64,000 nt of DNA from DASYYE01 sp035946955 (GTDB lineage Bacteria; Actinomycetota; Actinomycetes; Streptosporangiales; Streptosporangiaceae), in contig DASYYE010000562.1 of the NCBI GenBank assembly GCA_035946955.1, positions 1-64,000 on the forward strand, written 5' to 3'. Numbering within the stretch: position 1 is the stretch's first letter; each line of letters starts with the position of its first letter. The notes below the pieces were generated by a model. That model was given only the letters and a program-made list of their open reading frames with translations, did not search any database and was not told where the DNA came from. Below, piece after piece: positions 63,006-64,000 of the stretch. Made by a program: the position numbers and the translations under genes.

Positions 63006-63314
63006 CATAGTGACCTGGGTGGCGTCTTCCGGGTCAACCTCGAAGGCCGCTCCGGCGACACGGCGCAGCCGGGGGAACGCGCCGAACGTGCCCTCGACCT
63101 CCTCCACGGGGTCGGCCGGAATACGGCAGAAACGGGCCGCGTGGCTGTCGCTTTCGCCCCTTGATGGCCCAGGAGTAAGGCCTGAACAGCAACCGAACGG
63201 CCAGTGGCGTCAGCGAGCCGGCGCGGGCTGATGAACAAGCTATGCCGGGCGCGGGCGGTTCCCTCCGCTTCGATACTCCACGTCATTCGGTCGCTGCGGA
63301 CGCCCTTTGAACAG
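63006..63314. other. Intergenic stretch with decayed coding sequence
   Basis: No intact gene found. Short coding-like patches on the minus strand (for example FEVDPEDATQVT near 63010-63050) may be further molybdoenzyme debris. Confidence 0.3.
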
Positions 63315-63338
63315 ATGAATATGCTAAAGTTTATTCAT
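63315..63338. promoter_or_regulatory. A+T-rich inverted repeat at a start codon
   Basis: ATGAATA and TATTCAT flank 10 bases. The second arm includes the ATG at 63337 of the small gene ahead of the recombinase, so protein binding there would block initiation. The tract is far more A+T rich than its surroundings. Confidence 0.5.
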
Positions 63339-63431
63339 GGCTGACGTGGTGATGATGCCCAGCTCAAGAAGCGGGGATGGACACCAGCTATGGTGCGCGA
63401 CCTGCTATCGGCGCGCCAGGTGACGCCGTGA
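63337..63431 (+). pseudogene. Small gene ahead of the recombinase, apparently frameshifted
   Basis: The ATG opens MADVVMMP, but in the next frame the sequence reads DDAQLKKRGWTPAMVRDLLS and ARQVTP with a stop overlapping the recombinase start as GTGA. One missing base near 63350 would join them into a 31-residue protein. The RRGWTPAMVRDLLG phrase is a familiar small protein before actinomycete recombinase genes and probably a DNA-binding helper. This is a weak but specific call. Confidence 0.45.
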
Positions 63432-64000
63432 CCGGCGCGGCGGTCTGGCTCCGGGTATCGGCTGGTCATCAGGACAGCGACAACCAGGTGCCCGACGTCG
63501 AGCGGTTCGCGGCGCATCATGGCTACGAGATCACCGAGCGCTATGTGGTAAGCGACTCAGCGTGGAAGAACGGCGGCGGCCCGGAGTACCGCAAGACCCT
63601 GCAGCGCGCGCTGGACGATGCCCACGCGGGCAAGTTCCGCGTGCTGATCGTGTGGGCGCTGGACCGGATCGTCCGTGAGGGCGCGGAAGACGCGCTGCGT
63701 ATCTTCCGGCAGTTCCGCCAGCGCGGCTGCATCGTCGTGTCCGTGAAAGAGTCCTGGCTGAACGGCTCGCCGGAGGTGCAGGACATCCTGATCGCGTTCG
63801 CCGGGTGGATGGCCGAGCGTGAGTCAGCCAGGCGCGGCGAGCGGATCAAGGCCGGGCTCGCGCGGCGCCAGGCCGAGGGCAAGCCGGTCGGCCGGCAGCC
63901 CGGCGCCGCCGACAAGAAGCCCCGCAGGCGGGCCGGGTACGTCGCGTCCTGGGAAGGCGGACGGCGCCGCGCAGCCCAGGACACCAGGACAGCACGGCAA
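63428..64000 (+). CDS. Serine recombinase (resolvase/invertase family), cut by window end
   Basis: The first 191 residues of a recombinase with an open 3' end. WLRVSAGHQDSDNQVPDVE carries the catalytic Ser (residue 11); LIVWALDRIVREG and the later GWMAERESARRGERIKAGLA form the catalytic core and the helix that leads to DNA binding. The phrases match a short actinomycete recombinase group found on mobile regions. The GTG overlaps the stop of the small upstream gene. It may move the segment beside it. Confidence 0.88.
   Translation, partial: MTGAAVWLRVSAGHQDSDNQVPDVERFAAHHGYEITERYVVSDSAWKNGGGPEYRKTLQRALDDAHAGKFRVLIVWALDRIVREGAEDALRIFRQFRQRGCIVVSVKESWLNGSPEVQDILIAFAGWMAERESARRGERIKAGLARRQAEGKPVGRQPGAADKKPRRRAGYVASWEGGRRRAAQDTRTARQ

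Noticed and set aside
1..64000. tRNA or rRNA genes
   Set aside because: No cloverleaf with a TTC-type arm and no rRNA core sequence was noticed on either strand; a tRNAscan-SE run would settle it.

Overview
The window is 64 kb of G+C-rich DNA from an actinomycete, probably a filamentous soil type near Streptosporangiales or Streptomycetales. I infer this from the codon use, a mycothione reductase (mycothiol is an actinobacterial thiol), an AfsR/BTAD-type regulator beside a DrrAB-type exporter, a trypsin-co-occurring (trypco) gene, ECF sigma factors, and many leaderless start codons placed 6-7 bases after a TAnnnT -10 box. The species cannot be named from the sequence. No rRNA, tRNA or CRISPR array was seen.

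Layout. 1-4.6 kb: a truncated DMT permease, a membrane gene joined to half a MarR gene, a domain remnant, and a sedolisin protease with a frameshifted prodomain. 4.8-7.6 kb: a lone cytochrome b protein and a small membrane protein. 7.6-16 kb: small enzymes and VOC (glyoxalase-fold) proteins, a bicupin, a lactonase-like MBL protein, a secreted three-repeat protein, a PEBP protein and an SDR. 16-22 kb: a PadR/membrane pair, then a two-gene unit of trypco1 plus a 1278-residue trypsin-NACHT-PH protein. This unit is the most distinctive in the window and looks like an NLR-like conflict system. 22-27 kb: amidohydrolase, esterase/TetR/hydrolase regulon, VOC proteins. 27-35 kb: a sigma factor coupled to an M48 protease, a protein with DivIVA-like motifs, an N-monooxygenase with an overlapping RHH gene, and mycothione reductase. 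35-42 kb: two secreted repeat proteins around hydrolase, SRPBCC and ADH genes and two gene fragments. 42-45 kb: a NuoB-NuoC fusion and NuoD without the rest of complex I. 45-50 kb: methyltransferase, hydrolase, broken P450, MarR/SnoaL pair, DinB protein, collapsed topoisomerase IB. 50-64 kb: sulfate adenylyltransferase/APS kinase, ABC exporter, AfsR-type regulator, VOC, aldehyde dehydrogenase plus SulP, CapA lipoprotein, a molybdoenzyme remnant and a serine recombinase running off the end.

Two themes run through the window. First, about a dozen genes are broken by truncation, internal deletion or single-base shifts, which fits a fast-changing accessory region but could partly be sequencing error. 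Second, eight separate VOC genes and four alpha/beta hydrolases are scattered among regulators, suggesting repeated gain of small detoxification or resistance genes.
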